Assembly: GCA_020635905.1 (NCBI GenBank)
Contig: JACJYV010000001.1
Coordinates: 558,001-622,000, forward strand
Length of the DNA: 64,000 nucleotides
Source: Bacteroidia bacterium
GTDB taxonomy: Bacteria; Bacteroidota; Bacteroidia; J057; JADKCL01
Direction of reading: 5' to 3'
Part shown: piece by piece, positions 8,535 through 21,568 of the stretch
Layout of the letters: each line of letters begins with the position of its first letter
How positions within the stretch are numbered: position 1 is the stretch's first letter
Notes under the pieces: generated by a model
The model's database searches: none
What the model saw: only the letters and a program-made list of their open reading frames with translations
What the model was told of the DNA's origin: nothing
Program-made: the position numbers and the translations under genes

Positions 8535-8624
8535 GGCAGGCGGGTACGACCAGATCCTTTCTAACTCCATCAGGTCCGGAAGGAAGCAGTGGTCGAGAGT
8601 TGATCGGTGCGATACCTTCCTGTC
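8535..8624 (+). ncRNA. ffs: Signal recognition particle RNA, small bacterial (4.5S) type
   Basis: The conserved Ffh-binding hairpin is visible as CAGGTCCGGAAGGAAGCAG (8571-8589), nearly identical to E. coli 4.5S RNA. Outer arms GGCAGG and CCTGTC close the rod, and a T7 run ends it. With Ffh and FtsY the RNA targets nascent membrane and secreted proteins to SecYEG. Ends are set from the promoter and the T-run, so they are good to a few bases. ribD starts about 25 bp downstream. Confidence 0.93.
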
Positions 8625-8648
8625 TTTTTTTGTTTCCCCCCTCTTCAT

Positions 8649-9707
8649 TTGAATTCCCACTCTTCATATCTGCAGCGTTGCCTGGAATTAGCCCGCCTGG
8701 GCGGAAGTTGGGTATCACCCAATCCCAAAGTGGGTGCAGTAGTGGTTCACGATGAAAAAATCATTGGGGAAGGCTTTCACGGCCATTTTGGCGGCCCCCA
8801 TGCAGAGGTAAATGCCATTCAGACGGTCACAGACAAAAACCTGCTGCCCAATTCAACGCTGTACGTTAGTTTGGAGCCCTGTAATCACTACGGAAAAACT
8901 CCCCCCTGTACCCGCCTGATTCTCGAAAATCAGATTCCCAGAGTGGTGATTGGGGCACTCGATCCGAACCCGCTGATGTCGGGCAAAAGCGTGAAATTTC
9001 TGCGTGCAGAAGGGGTGGAAGTGACGGTGAATGAGGAAATTTCTCCTTTTGAGGAACTCAATCAGGCCTTTATTCTCAACCAAAAGGAATCCCGCCCCTG
9101 GATTGTCCTCAAATGGGCTCAATCTGCAGACGGTTTTATCGCAGGATTGGATTCCAATGAAAAGGCACAAAGAACTGCAATTTCAGGTCCTCAGGCCCAA
9201 AAGCTGACTCACAGGTTGCGTGCCAACCTGCAAGCCATCCTGGTGGGCAAAAACACGGCGGAAATTGATCAACCAACCCTGACTACCCGAAAATTTCCCG
9301 GTCCTGACCCGGTCCGCATTATTTTTGATCCAAAGCTGGAGCTGGAGGCTTCTAACCTCGTTTTTCATAAAGGAAACAAAATCATTGTACTCAATTGGAG
9401 CAAAGAAGAGCGAGTGAACCATATTTCCTGGGTGAAAATTCCTGCATCCAATAATGGAATTGCCCCTTTGGAACCTGTTCTGAAAAAGCTTTTTCTGCAG
9501 GAAAAAATTGGGAGTATTCTGGTAGAGGGCGGGTCAAATCTGCTTCAGCAATTCATTGACCAGAATTTATTTGATGAAATCTTCCTGATCACCTCTCCCC
9601 GGCTGCTTCACCGCGGAATTGAGGCACCTCATTTTAGACAGGAAATCAATTGGAATCAGAAATTAGACTTTTTTGGGGATCAAATCTCTATTTTCAGGCG
9701 TTTCTAA
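8649..9707 (+). CDS. ribD: Bifunctional riboflavin deaminase/reductase RibD
   Basis: 352 residues if it starts at the TTG at 8649, giving MNSHSSYLQRCLELARLG, which aligns with the usual RibD start; the longer frame from the GTG at 8607 would begin inside the SRP RNA and is rejected. The N-terminal deaminase has HAEVNAIQ (zinc His and catalytic Glu) and SLEPCNHYGKTPPC (zinc Cys pair). The C-terminal reductase begins near residue 145 (RPWIVLKWAQSADGFIA) and includes ILVGKNTAEIDQPTLT and ILVEGGSNLLQQF. It performs the second and third steps of riboflavin synthesis. No FMN riboswitch is seen upstream. Confidence 0.93.
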   Translation: MNSHSSYLQRCLELARLGGSWVSPNPKVGAVVVHDEKIIGEGFHGHFGGPHAEVNAIQTVTDKNLLPNSTLYVSLEPCNHYGKTPPCTRLILENQIPRVVIGALDPNPLMSGKSVKFLRAEGVEVTVNEEISPFEELNQAFILNQKESRPWIVLKWAQSADGFIAGLDSNEKAQRTAISGPQAQKLTHRLRANLQAILVGKNTAEIDQPTLTTRKFPGPDPVRIIFDPKLELEASNLVFHKGNKIIVLNWSKEERVNHISWVKIPASNNGIAPLEPVLKKLFLQEKIGSILVEGGSNLLQQFIDQNLFDEIFLITSPRLLHRGIEAPHFRQEINWNQKLDFFGDQISIFRRF

Positions 9708-9713
9708 AGTTGA

Positions 9714-10250
9714 TTACTGCAGAAAAGCACTGATTTTCCCCATTTTATCCACTTCTACGGATACGTGTTGCTTGAGCGTGGTAGCCAACTCCAGCCCCAC
9801 AAAATCAGGGCTGACGGGGATACTGCGATGCCCACGATCCACCAATACGGCCATCTGCACTTTGACCGGGCCCTGCTGCATGACCTGAGCCAGGGCATTG
9901 AACATGGTACGACCAGAATACAACACATCATCCACCAGCAATACAGTCTGCTTCAGACATTTTGATTTGATTTCGGCTTCAGGAGAAGGTTCAAACCCGG
10001 GACTGTTTTCTTTGGCCAGGTAAATTTCGTCGATAGTAAGCGGGGAAATCTCTTTCAGTTTGAGGCACAAGGCTTTGGCAATGAAGGCTCCCCTGGCTCC
10101 CACTCCCGCCACCACAATTTTCTTCTCGCCGTAATTGGATTCATATACCTCAAAGGCAATTCGGTTGATCTTTTTCTGAACCGCATTTGGGGTCAGAATG
10201 AGCTCTTTTTCGGCGTTCACCTGGGGCATTTTCTTTGCATTGTGAGGCAT
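9714..10250 (-). CDS. PyrR-like phosphoribosyltransferase-domain protein
   Basis: 178 residues with the PRPP-binding loop VLLVDDVLYSGRTMFNAL (residues ~108-125) and LVDRGHRSIPVSPDFVGLEL, the pattern of PyrR (uracil phosphoribosyltransferase/pyrimidine attenuator). It may convert uracil to UMP or act as a regulator; the sequence alone does not tell. It lies downstream of rpoC on the same strand but is separated by a strong terminator, and converges with ribD with 6 bp between stops. The N-terminal MPHNAKKMPQ extension gives a second possible Met at residue 8. Confidence 0.85.
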   Translation of the reverse strand: MPHNAKKMPQVNAEKELILTPNAVQKKINRIAFEVYESNYGEKKIVVAGVGARGAFIAKALCLKLKEISPLTIDEIYLAKENSPGFEPSPEAEIKSKCLKQTVLLVDDVLYSGRTMFNALAQVMQQGPVKVQMAVLVDRGHRSIPVSPDFVGLELATTLKQHVSVEVDKMGKISAFLQ

Positions 10251-10256
10251 GAAGAT

Positions 10257-10291
10257 AAAAAAAAAACAGGGACAATAAAATTGCCCCTGTT
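10257..10291 (-). terminator. Rho-independent terminator after rpoC
   Basis: On the minus strand a 12-bp stem (AACAGGGGCAAT / ATTGTCCCTGTT, one A-C mismatch) with a 3-nt loop is followed by ten T. It closes the long tuf-rpoC transcription unit and lies only 7 bp before the pyrR-like start codon. Confidence 0.9.
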
Positions 10292-10310
10292 CCTATGATT
10301 CAAGCAGAAT

Positions 10311-13300
10311 TTAATCCTTTACCAGCTCTTCCCGTGCGGAAACAGTGGAAGGTTTCACTCCGTAGTTTTCGCGGAATTCGGCCATATCTCCCACGATGAA
10401 CTCCTGGAATTCGCGGACCCCGGTTCCAGCAGGAATGAGGTGACCCACGATTACGTTTTCCTTGAGACCATTCAGTTCGTCGGATTTGGCGGTGATAGCC
10501 GCTTCACTGAGTACTTTGGTGGTTTCCTGGAAGGAAGCCGCGGAGAGCCATGATTTGGTACCGAGTGAGGCACGGGTAATCCCCTGCAATACAGCCTGTC
10601 CAATGGCAGGTCTGGCTTCACGTGCGGTAACCAGGGTCAGGTCTTTGCGACGCAACTGGGAGTTTTCATCACGGAGTTTGCGGGCGCTGATGATCTGACC
10701 TGCGCGCAGCACAGTCGAATCTCCTGCATCTTCCACATACATTTTGCCGTAAATCCAGTCGTTTTCCTCCTGGAAGTCCTGGCGTTGAACGATTTCCCTT
10801 TCGAGGAAGATCGTATCACCCGGATCTTTGATATCCACTTTTTGCATCATCTGGCGTACCACCACTTCAATGTGCTTGTCGTTGATGGCAACCCCCTGGA
10901 GGCGGTAAACCTCCTGGATTTCCTTCACGATGTAAGCCTGAACTGCGCTGGGGCCTTTGATTTTCAGGATGTCATAAGGAGCAATCGCACCATCAGAAAG
11001 CATATCTCCTGCGTAAACCAGGTCGTTGTCCTGCACCAGAATGTGCTTGGTCAACGGCACGAGGTATTTGCGCTGATCGCTTTCGTCGCGGGCGGTTACA
11101 ATCACTTCCCGGTTACCGCGTTTGATACCACCCAGTGATACGATACCGTCAATCTCAGAAACCACCGCGGGGTTGGAAGGGTTACGGGCCTCGAAAAGCT
11201 CGGTTACCCTTGGCAGACCACCCGTGATGTCAGAAGAACGTCCGCTGGATCGTGGGATTTTCACCAGAATCTGACCTGCGTGTATCTTTTCCTTGTCCTT
11301 CACCATCAGGTAACAGCCTGTGGGGAGGTTGTAGGAGCGCAGCGGCCTTCCTTTTTTGTCCTTGATGATAATGGCAGGGTTCACCTTCTTATCTTTGGAG
11401 TCGATGATGACGCGGTCAACGTGGCCGGTCTGGGGATCTTCCTCCTCGTGATAAGTGATGCTCTCTGTCAATTGTTCATATTCAACTTCCCCTTCGAATT
11501 CGGAGAGGATTACTGCGTTGTAGGGGTCCCAGTTACACAGCATGGTACCCTTTTCAACGTTTTCACCCTCGGTAACGTGAAGTTCTGAACCGTAAGGTAC
11601 GTTATTGGTGGACAGGATTTTGCCTTTGGGGCCAATCAGTCTGATTTCACCAGAACGACCAATTACCACAGTTTTTTCTTCGTCGTCTTCGAAGCGCATT
11701 ACGGTACGAACGTTTTCAAATTCAACCGTACCTGCGTATTTGGAAATGATTTGTGAGGAACCAGCGAGGCGCTGGGCCACACCACCCACGTGGAAGGTAC
11801 GCAGGGTAAGCTGGGTACCAGGCTCTCCAATGGACTGAGCGGCAATTACACCCACGGCTTCTCCCACTTCCACTTCCCTCAGGTTGGCCAGGTTACGTCC
11901 GTAACATTTGGCGCAAACCCCAAGTTTGGATTCGCAGGTAAGCACAGAACGGATGTTGAGTTCTTCGATCAGGGCCTCGTCGATTTGCTTGCAAATCGCT
12001 TCAGTTACTTCCTGACCGGCAGCCACAATCAACTGCTCTGTTTCGGGATGATAGAGGTCTTCCTGAGAAACGCGGCCCAGAATCCTTTCAGAAAGGGGCT
12101 GGATAATTTCCTCGTTCTCTTTCAGAGCCACCTGGGTCAGACCACGGAGAGTACCGCAATCTGTTTCCGTTACGATTACGTCCTGAGAAACGTCAACGAG
12201 ACGACGGGTAAGGTAACCAGCGTCAGCCGTTTTCAAAGCGGTATCGGCCAAACCTTTACGTGCACCGTGGGTAGAGATGAAGTACTCGAGTACGGACAGA
12301 CCTTCTTTAAAGTTTGCCAGAATCGGGTTTTCAATGATCTCGCCGGCAGAACCTTTGAGAGATTTTTGCGGTTTGGCCATCAGTCCCCTCATACCACCCA
12401 GCTGACGAATCTGCTCGCGGGAACCACGGGCTCCTGAGTTCAGCATCATGTAGATGGAATTGAAGCCCTGCTTGTCATTGGCAAGCTGCTTCATCAGGGT
12501 ATCTGTGAGTTTGGAATTGGTACGGGTCCAGATGTCGATTACCTGGTTGTAACGCTCGTTTTCAGTGATGAAACCCATGTTGTAGTTCAGGGTTACCTCA
12601 TCAATTTTCTTACGGGCGTCTTCCACCAGATGGGTTTTCTCTTCGGGAATCAATACCTCAGGCATACCAAAGGAGAGACCTCCTTCAAAGGCCTGACGGA
12701 ATCCGAGAGCCTTCAGGTCGTCCATGAAGATGGCGGTTTTGCGCAATCCACAGAAGTTGAAGATCTCGAGAATTACCCGACGGAGAGATTTTTTACTCAG
12801 CAGTTCGTTGACGAAAGGCACGCCTTCGGGTACGATCTGGTTGAGAATAACCCGACCAGTTGTGGTTTCAATGATCTCAGTGGCCTCTTTACCTGTGCGC
12901 TCGTTCATGATGGTGACGCCAGTTACGGGATCAACCTTTTTGATACGAACTTTGATGATGGAGTGCTTGCTGATGCGACCTTCGTTATAGGCGATGATCA
13001 CTTCTTCAGCGCTTCCAAAGGTAAGACCTTCTCCAATATCCCCCTTGCGGTCCTTGGTGATGTAGTAAATTCCCAATACCATGTCCTGAGAAGGCAGGGT
13101 AATAGGAGCACCGTTGGCAGGGTGGAGAATGTTGTGGCTGGCCAGCATGAGGACCATGGCTTCCAGAGAGGCTTCGTTGCTCAGGGGCACGTGAACTGCC
13201 ATCTGGTCACCGTCGAAGTCAGCGTTGAATCCTGTACAAACGAGGGGGTGAAGCTGGATAGCTTTGCCTTCCACCAGCTTGGGCTGGAATGCCTGGATAC

Positions 13301-14645
13301 CCAGCCTGTGCAGCGTAGGTGCACGGTTGAGCATTACCGGATGGCCTTTCAGCACATTTTCCAGGATATCCCATACCACGGGATCTTTGCGGTCAACAAT
13401 CTTCTTGGCAGATTTAACCGTCTTTACAATGCCCCTTTCGATCAGTTTGCGAATGATGAAAGGCTTGAACAACTCGGCAGCCATGTTTTTGGGCAAACCA
13501 CACTCATGCAATTTGAGTTTGGGACCCACCACAATTACGGAACGGCCAGAGTAATCAACCCTTTTTCCAAGCAGGTTCTGACGGAAACGGCCCTGCTTTC
13601 CTTTGAGCATGTCGCTCAGGGATTTGAGTGCGCGGTTGGAGTCAGAACGAACTGCATTCACCTTGCGGGTGTTGTCGAAGAGGGAGTCAACTGCTTCCTG
13701 GAGCATCCTTTTCTCGTTGCGGAGAATCACTTCAGGAGCTTTGATTTCGATCAGCCTTTTGAGGCGGTTGTTGCGGATAATTACCCGACGGTAGAGGTCG
13801 TTCAGGTCAGAGGTGGCGAAACGACCACCTTCCAGCGGCACCAGAGGACGCAATTCCGGGGGAATTACGGGCACCATGCGAATGACCATCCACTCAGGAC
13901 GGTTTTCCATGCGACGGTTTGCATTGCGGAATGCTTCCACAATTTTCAGACGCTTGAGAGCGTCATTTTTCCGTTGCTGACTGGTTTCTTCCAGTGCTTT
14001 TTTGCGCAGGGAGTAGGACAATTCGTCCAAATCCAGAGTGCTCAGGAGAGATTCCAGCGCGTCTGCACCCATTTTGGCCACAAATTTATTGGGATCCTTG
14101 TCGTCCAGGAACTGATTGTCCTTGGGAAGAGTTTCCATGATATTCAGGTACTCTTCTTCCGTCAGGAAATCCATTTCTGCCAGCCCGTCCACAGCTTTCA
14201 CCCCGGGATTGATCACGACGTAACGCTCATAGTAAACGATTTGGTCGAGTTTTTTCCCGGTCAGGCCGAGGAGGTATCCGATTTTGCTGGGCAGGGTACG
14301 TACATACCAGATGTGGGCCACGGGTACAACCAGCGCAATGTGTCCCATGCGCTCGCGGCGAACTTTCTTCTCAGTTACTTCAACCCCGCAACGGTCACAA
14401 ATGATTCCTTTATAACGAATTCTTTTGTATTTGCCGCAGTGGCATTCGTAATCTTTAACAGGTCCGAAAATTCTCTCGCAAAAAAGACCATCCTTTTCAG
14501 GTTTATAGGTCCGGTAGTTAATGGTTTCAGGCTTAAGGACTTCTCCGTGTGACCTTTCGAGGATCATTTCGGGAGAAGCGAGGCTAAGGGTCACCCGGCT
14601 GAAATCACTGGAGAGCCCTTTCTTTATATCTTTATTTACTGACAT
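10311..14645 (-). CDS. rpoC: DNA-directed RNA polymerase subunit beta'
   Basis: 1444 residues, full length. The zinc-binding N-terminus (CHCGKYKRIRYKGIICDRCG) is intact; the catalytic magnesium loop NADFDGDQMAVHVPL is present; the second zinc site appears as CESKLGVCAKCYG near the trigger-loop region, followed by GEPGTQLTLRTFHVGG. It forms the active-site cleft of RNA polymerase with beta. It starts 20 bp after rpoB ends and is the last gene before the terminator. Its C-terminus ends STVSAREELVKD. Confidence 0.98.
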   Translation of the reverse strand: MSVNKDIKKGLSSDFSRVTLSLASPEMILERSHGEVLKPETINYRTYKPEKDGLFCERIFGPVKDYECHCGKYKRIRYKGIICDRCGVEVTEKKVRRERMGHIALVVPVAHIWYVRTLPSKIGYLLGLTGKKLDQIVYYERYVVINPGVKAVDGLAEMDFLTEEEYLNIMETLPKDNQFLDDKDPNKFVAKMGADALESLLSTLDLDELSYSLRKKALEETSQQRKNDALKRLKIVEAFRNANRRMENRPEWMVIRMVPVIPPELRPLVPLEGGRFATSDLNDLYRRVIIRNNRLKRLIEIKAPEVILRNEKRMLQEAVDSLFDNTRKVNAVRSDSNRALKSLSDMLKGKQGRFRQNLLGKRVDYSGRSVIVVGPKLKLHECGLPKNMAAELFKPFIIRKLIERGIVKTVKSAKKIVDRKDPVVWDILENVLKGHPVMLNRAPTLHRLGIQAFQPKLVEGKAIQLHPLVCTGFNADFDGDQMAVHVPLSNEASLEAMVLMLASHNILHPANGAPITLPSQDMVLGIYYITKDRKGDIGEGLTFGSAEEVIIAYNEGRISKHSIIKVRIKKVDPVTGVTIMNERTGKEATEIIETTTGRVILNQIVPEGVPFVNELLSKKSLRRVILEIFNFCGLRKTAIFMDDLKALGFRQAFEGGLSFGMPEVLIPEEKTHLVEDARKKIDEVTLNYNMGFITENERYNQVIDIWTRTNSKLTDTLMKQLANDKQGFNSIYMMLNSGARGSREQIRQLGGMRGLMAKPQKSLKGSAGEIIENPILANFKEGLSVLEYFISTHGARKGLADTALKTADAGYLTRRLVDVSQDVIVTETDCGTLRGLTQVALKENEEIIQPLSERILGRVSQEDLYHPETEQLIVAAGQEVTEAICKQIDEALIEELNIRSVLTCESKLGVCAKCYGRNLANLREVEVGEAVGVIAAQSIGEPGTQLTLRTFHVGGVAQRLAGSSQIISKYAGTVEFENVRTVMRFEDDEEKTVVIGRSGEIRLIGPKGKILSTNNVPYGSELHVTEGENVEKGTMLCNWDPYNAVILSEFEGEVEYEQLTESITYHEEEDPQTGHVDRVIIDSKDKKVNPAIIIKDKKGRPLRSYNLPTGCYLMVKDKEKIHAGQILVKIPRSSGRSSDITGGLPRVTELFEARNPSNPAVVSEIDGIVSLGGIKRGNREVIVTARDESDQRKYLVPLTKHILVQDNDLVYAGDMLSDGAIAPYDILKIKGPSAVQAYIVKEIQEVYRLQGVAINDKHIEVVVRQMMQKVDIKDPGDTIFLEREIVQRQDFQEENDWIYGKMYVEDAGDSTVLRAGQIISARKLRDENSQLRRKDLTLVTAREARPAIGQAVLQGITRASLGTKSWLSAASFQETTKVLSEAAITAKSDELNGLKENVIVGHLIPAGTGVREFQEFIVGDMAEFRENYGVKPSTVSAREELVKD

Positions 14646-14665
14646 TTATTCCTCCTTAAGGTAGT

Positions 14666-18469
<3,804 letters not shown>

Positions 18470-18518
18470 TATTGAAAAGGTTAAAATTTCAAGAAATTAC
18501 TGTAGCAAAATACCAAAC

Positions 18519-18553
18519 GGGAATAGACCTGATACAACTATCAGGTCATTCCC
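18519..18553 (-). promoter_or_regulatory. Long hairpin in the rplL-rpoB spacer
   Basis: GGGAAT plus GACCTGATA pair perfectly with TATCAGGTC plus ATTCCC, giving 15 base pairs with one bulged A and a 4-nt loop (CAAC). It sits in the 110-bp gap between rplL and rpoB. In E. coli this same gap holds an attenuator and an RNase III site that lower rpoBC expression relative to the ribosomal genes; an equivalent role here is inferred from position. No long T-run follows, so complete termination is unlikely. Confidence 0.6.
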
Positions 18554-18579
18554 ATGTTTCGTATGAAACCCTTTGCGGG

Positions 18580-18966
18580 TTACTTGATCTCAACTTCGGC
18601 TCCAGCTTCTTCAAGAGCGGCTTTGAGTGCCTCTGCTTCGTCTTTGGCTACCTTTTCCTTAACCACGGTAGGAGCTGCGTCAACCAGATCTTTGGATTCT
18701 TTCAAACCAAGACCGGTCAGAGTTTTAACTGCTTTTACAACGTTGAGCTTAGCTCCGCCGGCGCTTTTCAGAATTACATCGAATTCTGTTTGTTCAACGG
18801 GAGCTGCACCATCATCGTCAGAGGATCCTCCGCCAGTGGTTGCAACAGCGACCGCAGCAGCTGCGGGTTCAATTCCATATTCATTTTTCAGAATGTCGCC
18901 AAGTTCCTTGACTTCTTTAACAGTCAGATTTACCAACTGATCTGCGAATGCTTTCAGATCTGCCAT
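18580..18966 (-). CDS. rplL: 50S ribosomal protein L7/L12
   Basis: 128 residues, with the N-terminal dimerisation helices (MADLKAFADQLVNLTVKEVK), an Ala/Gly-rich hinge and the C-terminal domain EQTEFDVILKSAGGAKLNVVKAVKTLTGLGLKESKDLVD. It forms the stalk that recruits and activates elongation factors. It follows rplJ by 49 bp. Confidence 0.97.
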   Translation of the reverse strand: MADLKAFADQLVNLTVKEVKELGDILKNEYGIEPAAAAVAVATTGGGSSDDDGAAPVEQTEFDVILKSAGGAKLNVVKAVKTLTGLGLKESKDLVDAAPTVVKEKVAKDEAEALKAALEEAGAEVEIK

Positions 18967-19015
18967 TTTCTATCCTTAATTTAAATAATTATCAAAAATT
19001 CTATTAAATACGTTG

Positions 19016-19540
19016 TTATTCTCCTTTTTTCTCCAGCGTTTTCAGCACACCAGTGATGGTATTTGCACCTGAATTGAGCTGGCTGAGGAGGTTTTTGATC
19101 GGTGACTGGAGCAATCCAATCAGTTCTCCGAGCAATACATCTTTCGATTTGAGTTCGGTAAGAGCGTTGATATCATCGCCCAGGAACACTGCCTCATCGA
19201 TGTAAGCACCTTTCAGACGGGGAAGTTCCTTACCACCTTTACGGAATGCTTTCAAAAGCTTGGCAGGGCCGGTAATGTCTTCATTGACGAAGAACACGGA
19301 TGACTGCTGCTTGAGCGCAGGATAAAGGGGAGAGTAATCTCCTTCTGCGGCGTCCAATGCTTTGACAAGGAGTGCATTTTTTACCACCCTCATCTCGATT
19401 CCAGCATCAAAGCAGGCCCGACGAAGATCGCTTACCTGGCTTGAGTTGAGCCCGCCAGCGTCAGCAACATAGACGTTGGGCTTGCTCTTCAGGGTTTCCC
19501 CTACCTCTTGTACTAATTGAAACTTTTCTTCTTTGGTCAT
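19016..19540 (-). CDS. rplJ: 50S ribosomal protein L10
   Basis: 174 residues, starting MTKEEKFQLVQEVGETLKSK. It anchors L7/L12 dimers to the ribosome; the C-terminal helix is visible (INALTELKSKDVLLGELIGLL). It begins 3 bp after rplA ends, so there is no room for the long L10 autoregulatory leader found upstream of rplJ in E. coli. Confidence 0.97.
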   Translation of the reverse strand: MTKEEKFQLVQEVGETLKSKPNVYVADAGGLNSSQVSDLRRACFDAGIEMRVVKNALLVKALDAAEGDYSPLYPALKQQSSVFFVNEDITGPAKLLKAFRKGGKELPRLKGAYIDEAVFLGDDINALTELKSKDVLLGELIGLLQSPIKNLLSQLNSGANTITGVLKTLEKKGE

Positions 19541-19543
19541 GAC

Positions 19544-20242
19544 TTAAATTCCTGGAATGGAGTTTTTTTCAAGTTTGATGCCGGGGCCCATGGTGCTGGC
19601 CATGGTGATGGACTTAAAGTAAGTCCCTTTGGAAGCGGCAGGCTTGAGTTTATGAATTACCTGAACCAGTTCGATGGCGTTGTCAGCGATCTGCTCAGGG
19701 GTGAAAGAAACCTTGCCGATCGCGCAGTGAATGATTCCGGTTTTATCAACTTTGAAGTCGATTTTACCTGCTTTCACTTCTTTCACAGCCTGGCCAACGT
19801 TGGGGGTTACAGTTCCTGATTTCGGGTTAGGCATGAGGCCACGGGGACCCAACACACGTCCAAGACGTCCAACCACGGGCATTACGTCGGGAGAACAGAT
19901 GATTACGTCAATGTCAACCCAACCGCTCTGAATTTTCTCCACATAGTCTTCGAGACCTACGTGATCCGCTCCGGCTTCTCTGGCTTCAGCCTGTTTTGCA
20001 GGTCCGGTCAGTACGAGTACACGCACTTCTTTACCTATTCCGTGGGGAAGGGTGGCAACGCCACGCACCATTTGATTGGCCTGTTTTGGATCCACACCCA
20101 GGTTGAGGTGAAGTTCTACAGATGAATCAAACTTGACAAAATCGGCTTTCTTCACCAATTGGGCAGCTTCACTTACAGCATAGGCTTTGCCTTTCTCTAC
20201 AAGTGCGGCAGCTTTCAGATATTTTTTTCCTTTCTTAGCCAT
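19544..20242 (-). CDS. rplA: 50S ribosomal protein L1
   Basis: 232 residues, with the conserved DPKQANQMVRGVATLPHGIGK, VLGPRGLMPNPKSGTVT and FKVDKTGIIHCAIGK segments. It forms the mobile L1 stalk and in many bacteria represses its own operon. It starts 8 bp after rplK ends. Confidence 0.97.
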   Translation of the reverse strand: MAKKGKKYLKAAALVEKGKAYAVSEAAQLVKKADFVKFDSSVELHLNLGVDPKQANQMVRGVATLPHGIGKEVRVLVLTGPAKQAEAREAGADHVGLEDYVEKIQSGWVDIDVIICSPDVMPVVGRLGRVLGPRGLMPNPKSGTVTPNVGQAVKEVKAGKIDFKVDKTGIIHCAIGKVSFTPEQIADNAIELVQVIHKLKPAASKGTYFKSITMASTMGPGIKLEKNSIPGI

Positions 20243-20250
20243 TTTTGTGC

Positions 20251-20697
20251 TTAGTTATTATCCCACGGAGGGGTTCCGGTAACGTTAAGTCCAATGCTGC
20301 GGGCAGTTCCGGCCACCATTCTCATGCTGGATTCCAGCGTGAAAGAATTGAGGTCAGGAGTTTTGGTCACAGCAATTTCTTTGATCTGGTCCCAGGAAAC
20401 AGATCCAACTTTTTTACGATTGGGTTCTCCAGAGCCTTTCTTGAGTTTTGCGGCATCCAGCAGCAGTACTGCAGCAGGAGGAGTTTTGATTACGAAATCG
20501 TAGCTTTTGTCAGCGTAAACGGTAATCAAAACCGGCAAAACCTGACCCATTTTGTCCTGGGTCCTCGCATTGAAAGCCTTGCAAAAGTCCATGATGTTCA
20601 GACCTTTGGAGCCCAACGCAGGTCCAATCGGGGGAGAAGGGTTTGCCTGTCCGCCTTTGACCTGAAGTTTTACGTATGCATCTATTTTTTTAGCCAT
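20251..20697 (-). CDS. rplK: 50S ribosomal protein L11
   Basis: 148 residues with KLQVKGGQANPSPPIGPALG near the start and the C-terminal RNA-binding part MRMVAGTARSIGLNV. It shapes the GTPase centre with 23S rRNA. It follows nusG by 5 bp. Confidence 0.97.
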   Translation of the reverse strand: MAKKIDAYVKLQVKGGQANPSPPIGPALGSKGLNIMDFCKAFNARTQDKMGQVLPVLITVYADKSYDFVIKTPPAAVLLLDAAKLKKGSGEPNRKKVGSVSWDQIKEIAVTKTPDLNSFTLESSMRMVAGTARSIGLNVTGTPPWDNN

Positions 20698-20702
20698 AAA
20701 GC

Positions 20703-21245
20703 CTAAAATTCTTTTTCGACCTGATAATAATTAAGTTCAACCGGGGTATTTCTTCCGAAGATTTTCACCATCACTTTCAGCTTCTTCTTATCCTCGTAGA
20801 TTTCTTCGACAGAACCAGTAAAACCGTTGAAAGGGCCTGCCATTACTTTCACAGGCTCGCCAATTGAGAATGCTTCCACCGGCACTTCACCGATCTCATT
20901 CATTTCGTCAACTTTACCCAGGATTTTGTTGACTTCTGCTTCGCGCAATGGAATGGGTTCATTTCCCTTTTCAGCGCCCAGAAAGCCAATTACTCCCGGA
21001 ACATCTTTAATTGCCTGAATGATTTCACCAGTAAGCTGAGCTTCAATCAATACGTAGCCAGGAAGGAAACTCCTTTCACGGATGCGTTTCTTTCCATTGC
21101 GCATTTCGAAGACTTTTTCTGTAGGAATCAGTACCTGAGATACCTGTTCCCCGATCTTCAAACGGTCAATTTCGGATTCGATGTAGGTTTTAACCTTCTT
21201 TTCTTTTCCGCTGATTGCCCGGACTACGTACCACTGCTTTCCCAT
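20703..21245 (-). CDS. nusG: Transcription antitermination protein NusG
   Basis: 180 residues. The NGN domain starts KQWYVVRAISGKEKKV and has RSFLPGYVLIEA; a C-terminal KOW domain reads GEPVKVMAGPFNGFTGSVEEI. NusG binds the RNA-polymerase clamp and links it to Rho or the ribosome. It lies between secE and rplK as in most bacteria. Confidence 0.96.
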   Translation of the reverse strand: MGKQWYVVRAISGKEKKVKTYIESEIDRLKIGEQVSQVLIPTEKVFEMRNGKKRIRERSFLPGYVLIEAQLTGEIIQAIKDVPGVIGFLGAEKGNEPIPLREAEVNKILGKVDEMNEIGEVPVEAFSIGEPVKVMAGPFNGFTGSVEEIYEDKKKLKVMVKIFGRNTPVELNYYQVEKEF

Positions 21246-21276
21246 CTCGGCGATTCGAAACTATGTTTAAGACTAA

Positions 21277-21468
21277 TCAAAGAACCTGATAGAGTGTTTC
21301 CATAATGAACTTGAATGCAATGTCCATTATGGCAATGATTCCGGCAATCAAGGCGGAGGCGATCAAAACAGTAATGGTACTGCTTTGAAGTTCCGGGATT
21401 GACGGCCATTGCACTTTGTAAAGCAACTCGTCAGAATATTCTTTGAAAAAAGCCCTAATCTTGTTCAT
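21277..21468 (-). CDS. secE: Preprotein translocase subunit SecE
   Basis: 63 residues from the ATG at 21468 (MNKIRAFFKEYSDELLYKVQ); upstream codons are non-conserved. An amphipathic N-terminal helix with KVQWPSIPELQSSTITV is followed by one transmembrane segment (LIASALIAGIIAIMDIAFKF), the short one-helix form. It clamps SecY in the translocon. It sits between tRNA-Trp and nusG. Confidence 0.92.
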   Translation of the reverse strand: MNKIRAFFKEYSDELLYKVQWPSIPELQSSTITVLIASALIAGIIAIMDIAFKFIMETLYQVL

Positions 21469-21483
21469 AATAAGTTTTAGTTG

Positions 21484-21556
21484 CACGGGCGGAAGGATTC
21501 GAACCCTCGGCCTGCGGTTTTGGAGACCGCTGCTCTACCAGCTGAGCTACACCCGT
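21484..21556 (-). tRNA. tRNA-Trp (CCA)
   Basis: 73 nt; 7-bp acceptor stem with one G-T pair, D-arm GCTCAGCTGGTAGAGC, anticodon loop CTCCAAA (anticodon CCA), and T-loop GGGTTCGAATCC. The 3' CCA is not encoded. It lies 12 bp downstream of tuf and 15 bp upstream of secE. Confidence 0.97.
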
Positions 21557-21568
21557 ACTGAGAATTTA

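Noticed and set aside
8607..8648. Longer ribD start at GTG 8607
   Set aside because: It overlaps the SRP RNA; the extra residues do not match RibD, whereas TTG 8649 gives the family N-terminus.
8300..8648. FMN riboswitch before ribD
   Set aside because: The space between SRP RNA and ribD is about 25 bp and no RFN-type conserved elements are present.
12630..14552. 640-codon ORF antisense to rpoC
   Set aside because: Mirror frame of rpoC caused by codon bias; no recognisable protein.
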